Positions 33,911 to 35,602 of a stretch of 35,602 bases of DNA are shown one piece after another (positions within the stretch are counted from its first letter, which is position 1; every line of letters starts with the position of its first letter). The notes beneath the pieces are model-generated. The model did not search any database, was not told the DNA's origin, and saw nothing but the letters and a program-made list of their open reading frames with translations. This stretch comes from CAZBDU01 sp964490725 (GTDB lineage Bacteria > Spirochaetota > Spirochaetia > SZUA-6 > DRHE01), in assembly GCA_964490725.1 (NCBI GenBank), contig CAZBDU010000057.1, positions 1-35,602 on the forward strand, written 5' to 3'. The position numbers were made by a program, and so were the translations under genes.

Positions 33911-35081
33911 CGCATCGCGGCGGATTCGCTCCATCGGCAGCTACGCTTTTGCCGAGGTCGACAGGAAGGTAGAGGAGCTCACCGCCAAAGGGATAAGCCC
34001 CATCGACTTTGGCGTGGGCGATCCCACCGCGCCCACTCCCAAGTTGATCAGGCGTGCAGCGGCCCGCGGCCTGGAACGGCGCAAGTGCGCCGGCTATCCG
34101 AGCTACGTCGGCGCCCTGGAGTATCTGCAATCGATCGCGGAGTGGGTCGGGCGGCGCTTCGACGTGCGGCTGGACGCAGCCGCCGAGATCTCCTCCACCC
34201 TGGGGTCCAAGGAGGCGGTGTTCAACTTCCACGAGGGCGTCCTGGACCCGGGGGACGTCGTCCTCTGCCCCTCCCCCGGCTACCCGCCCTACACGCGGGG
34301 CACCCTCTTCGCCGAAGGGATCCCCTACCAGGTGCCAATCCGCCGCGAGAAGGGTTTTCTCATGGACTTCGCCGAGATCCCGGAGGAGGTGGCCAGGAAG
34401 GCCAGGGTGCTGTGGCTGAACTACCCCAACTCCCCCTCCGGCGCGGTAGCCGGGGCGGATTTCTACCGCGAGGCCGTGGCCTTTGCACGCAGACACGACA
34501 TCATCATTGCATCCGACGAGGCCTACTCAGAGATCTACTTCACCGCCGAGCCGCCCATCTCCATCCTCAATGTGGCCAGAGAAGGGGTCATCGTGTTCCA
34601 GTCGCTGTCCAAGCGCTCCGCCATGACCTGCTACCGGGTGGGATGGGTCATGGGAGACCCGCAGGTGGTCGAGGTGTTCAGAAAGGTCAAGACCAATATC
34701 GATTCCGGTACCCCCACCTTCATCCAGGACGCAGGCGTGGCCGCGCTGAGCGACGAGAGGCATGTGACCGCCTTCCGGGAGGAGTACCGGCTGAAGCGCG
34801 ACATCCTCTGCGAGGCGCTGGCCAGGGCCGGTCTGCAGGACTGCACCCCGGTCTCCACGCTGTACGTCTGGCAGAAGACGCCCCCTGGGATGAGCTCGCT
34901 GGAGTTCGCCACGCTGCTCCTTGACGAGAAGATCGCCGTGGTCACAACACCGGGCAACTGGATCGCGGAGCCCACGGCGGACGGCGAGAACCCCGGCGAG
35001 GGCCACGTGCGCTTCGCCCTGGTGCCCAGCGTCGAGAACACCCGCAAGGCCGCCGCGCGCATCGCAGACCTGCGCTTCTGA
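33900..35081 (+). CDS. PLP-dependent aminotransferase, LL-diaminopimelate aminotransferase-like
   Basis: A fold type I (class I/II) aminotransferase of 393 residues. It has ISPIDFGVGDPTAPTPKLI at the N terminus, GYPSYVGALEYLQSIAEWV, STLGSKEAVFNF, LNYPNSPSGAVA, SDEAYSEIYF (Asp contacting PLP nitrogen), the PLP Lys in SLSKRSAM (Lys238), YRVGW, and a C-terminal HVRFALVPS with the carboxylate-binding Arg. It resembles LL-DAP aminotransferase DapL and related aspartate-type enzymes. The substrate is not certain. ATG 33900 follows AAGGAGAGG and overlaps the DapF-like gene by 11 bases, so the DAP branch is a reasonable guess despite the missing DapF cysteines. Confidence 0.85.
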   Translation: MKTSASRRIRSIGSYAFAEVDRKVEELTAKGISPIDFGVGDPTAPTPKLIRRAAARGLERRKCAGYPSYVGALEYLQSIAEWVGRRFDVRLDAAAEISSTLGSKEAVFNFHEGVLDPGDVVLCPSPGYPPYTRGTLFAEGIPYQVPIRREKGFLMDFAEIPEEVARKARVLWLNYPNSPSGAVAGADFYREAVAFARRHDIIIASDEAYSEIYFTAEPPISILNVAREGVIVFQSLSKRSAMTCYRVGWVMGDPQVVEVFRKVKTNIDSGTPTFIQDAGVAALSDERHVTAFREEYRLKRDILCEALARAGLQDCTPVSTLYVWQKTPPGMSSLEFATLLLDEKIAVVTTPGNWIAEPTADGENPGEGHVRFALVPSVENTRKAAARIADLRF

Positions 35082-35327
35082 GGGGCGGCCGGTCCGCCGC
35101 CGCGCCCGCCGGTCTTCGAGGGCCGCACCAACGAACTCACCCGCGTGCTGCGCCCGTTGCTGGCCGGGAATCCGGTGCGCGTGTTGGGCGAACCCGGCGC
35201 GGGCAAAACCGCGCTGCTGGCTCATGTCGCGTTCCACGAACGGACGCGCCGCCGCTTCCGCCGTGTCTGGTGGTTCGATTCGCCGGACCTGATCGACCAG
35301 ACGCTGGCGCTGGCGCTGAACTTGTTG
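35082..35327 (+). pseudogene. Fragment of an NB-ARC/AAA-like P-loop ATPase gene
   Basis: An open frame beginning directly after the aminotransferase stop reads PPVFEGRTNELTRVLRPLL, then the P-loop GEPGAGKTALLAHVAF, a RRVWWFD strand and QTLALALNLL. This is the start of a regulatory STAND/NB-ARC type NTPase. It has no start codon of its own before the homology, and it stops where sequence of another gene begins in the opposite direction. Probably a chimeric joint. Confidence 0.6.
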
Positions 35328-35602
35328 ATCAACACCACCAGCGGTCCCGACCAGCAGCCCTCCGGGTCGAGAACGAATTTCCTGTCCCAGAGATAGCGGT
35401 GCTCCACTTCTTCTGGCGATCTTGCGATTGGGGGAGCGTGATACTGGTGGACTCGACCGCTGGCGCCTTTGACCTGGACCACGACCCCTTGCTCGGGAAT
35501 GAACAATCCGGTCAGGTTGATTGCTTCGGTCAGGGCCCCGCCCCCGTTGCCGCGCAGATCCAGCACCCGGGCGTCGACACCCTGGGCCCGAAAGTTCTTG
35601 AT
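35303..35602 (-). pseudogene. Partial C-terminal-processing peptidase (S41) gene, runs off the window
   Basis: On the minus strand the sequence from the window edge reads IKNFRAQGVDARVLDLRGNGGGAL, then LTGLFIPEQGVVVQVKGASG and WSGPLVVLINKFSASAS, the S41 (CtpA/Prc) core up to the serine motif. After SASAS the expected E-I-x-A continues instead into unrelated VWSIRSGESNH. The catalytic Ser is near the break. The 5' end of the gene lies beyond the window. It shares the short repeat CTGGCGCTGGCGCTG with the ATPase fragment. Confidence 0.65.

Noticed and set aside
1..35602. CRISPR array, rRNA, intact insertion sequence or prophage genes
   Set aside because: I looked for regularly spaced repeats, transposase or integrase motifs and rRNA segments and found none. 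Broken genes are not flanked by visible terminal inverted repeats.

Overview
The window is GC-rich bacterial DNA from what looks like an anaerobe with a Gram-negative type envelope: it has a likely lipoprotein, an exported MsrB, an SppA-type protease, sigma-54 and sigma-70 type promoters and oxygen-sensitive Fe-S/flavin enzymes. Phylum is uncertain. The region-2 wording of the sigma factor at 26.4-27.3 kb (KGYHFISYAVWWIRQAI) and the aminotransferase/DapF-like pair resemble what I remember of Spirochaetota, but this is a weak inference.

Layout. 0-3.6 kb: exported MsrB, then an iron-sulfur flavoprotein-like gene overlapping an SppA-like protease, then the 3' part of an adenylate cyclase gene. 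3.55-12.3 kb, minus strand: a CheY-like receiver and, transcribed first, a tight hdrC-hdrB-hdrA-mvhD-metV-metF operon. This is the gene set of the electron-bifurcating or Hdr-linked methylenetetrahydrofolate reductase of acetogens (Moorella type). Its HdrA is a giant polypeptide in which a GltD/NfnB-like NAD(P)H module is embedded between two HdrA modules. A DtxR-like palindrome sits in its promoter.

12.5-23.5 kb: a mosaic of sugar and peptide utilisation genes, many broken. It holds a truncated ribose-type permease, the 3' end of a fucose-isomerase-like gene, an intact GatZ/KbaZ-like gene, a fused remnant of a MalG-type permease and a solute-binding protein, a frameshifted M24 peptidase, a truncated and frameshifted D-aminoacylase and a LacI-type regulator. 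Between these lie two intact genes: a von Willebrand A lipoprotein with a structured 5' leader, and a long-chain acyl-CoA synthetase under a sigma-54 promoter.

23.6-35.1 kb: housekeeping-like and intact. Pyruvate phosphate dikinase, a sigma-70 family factor whose own promoter is the sigma-54 type, a SEC-C protein, an orphan groES, a minus-strand operon of a degenerate ketopantoate-reductase homologue, purine nucleoside phosphorylase and a JAMM-DinG fusion helicase, and a divergent plus-strand pair of a DapF homologue without catalytic cysteines overlapping a DapL-like aminotransferase. 35.1-35.6 kb: two unrelated gene fragments in opposite orientation joined inside a short repeat, most likely a chimeric contig end.

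The most distinctive items are the HdrA-NfnB-HdrA fusion with its operator, the DapF pseudoenzyme paired with an aminotransferase, the JAMM-DinG fusion and the twin sigma-54 promoters with an identical 17-base core.
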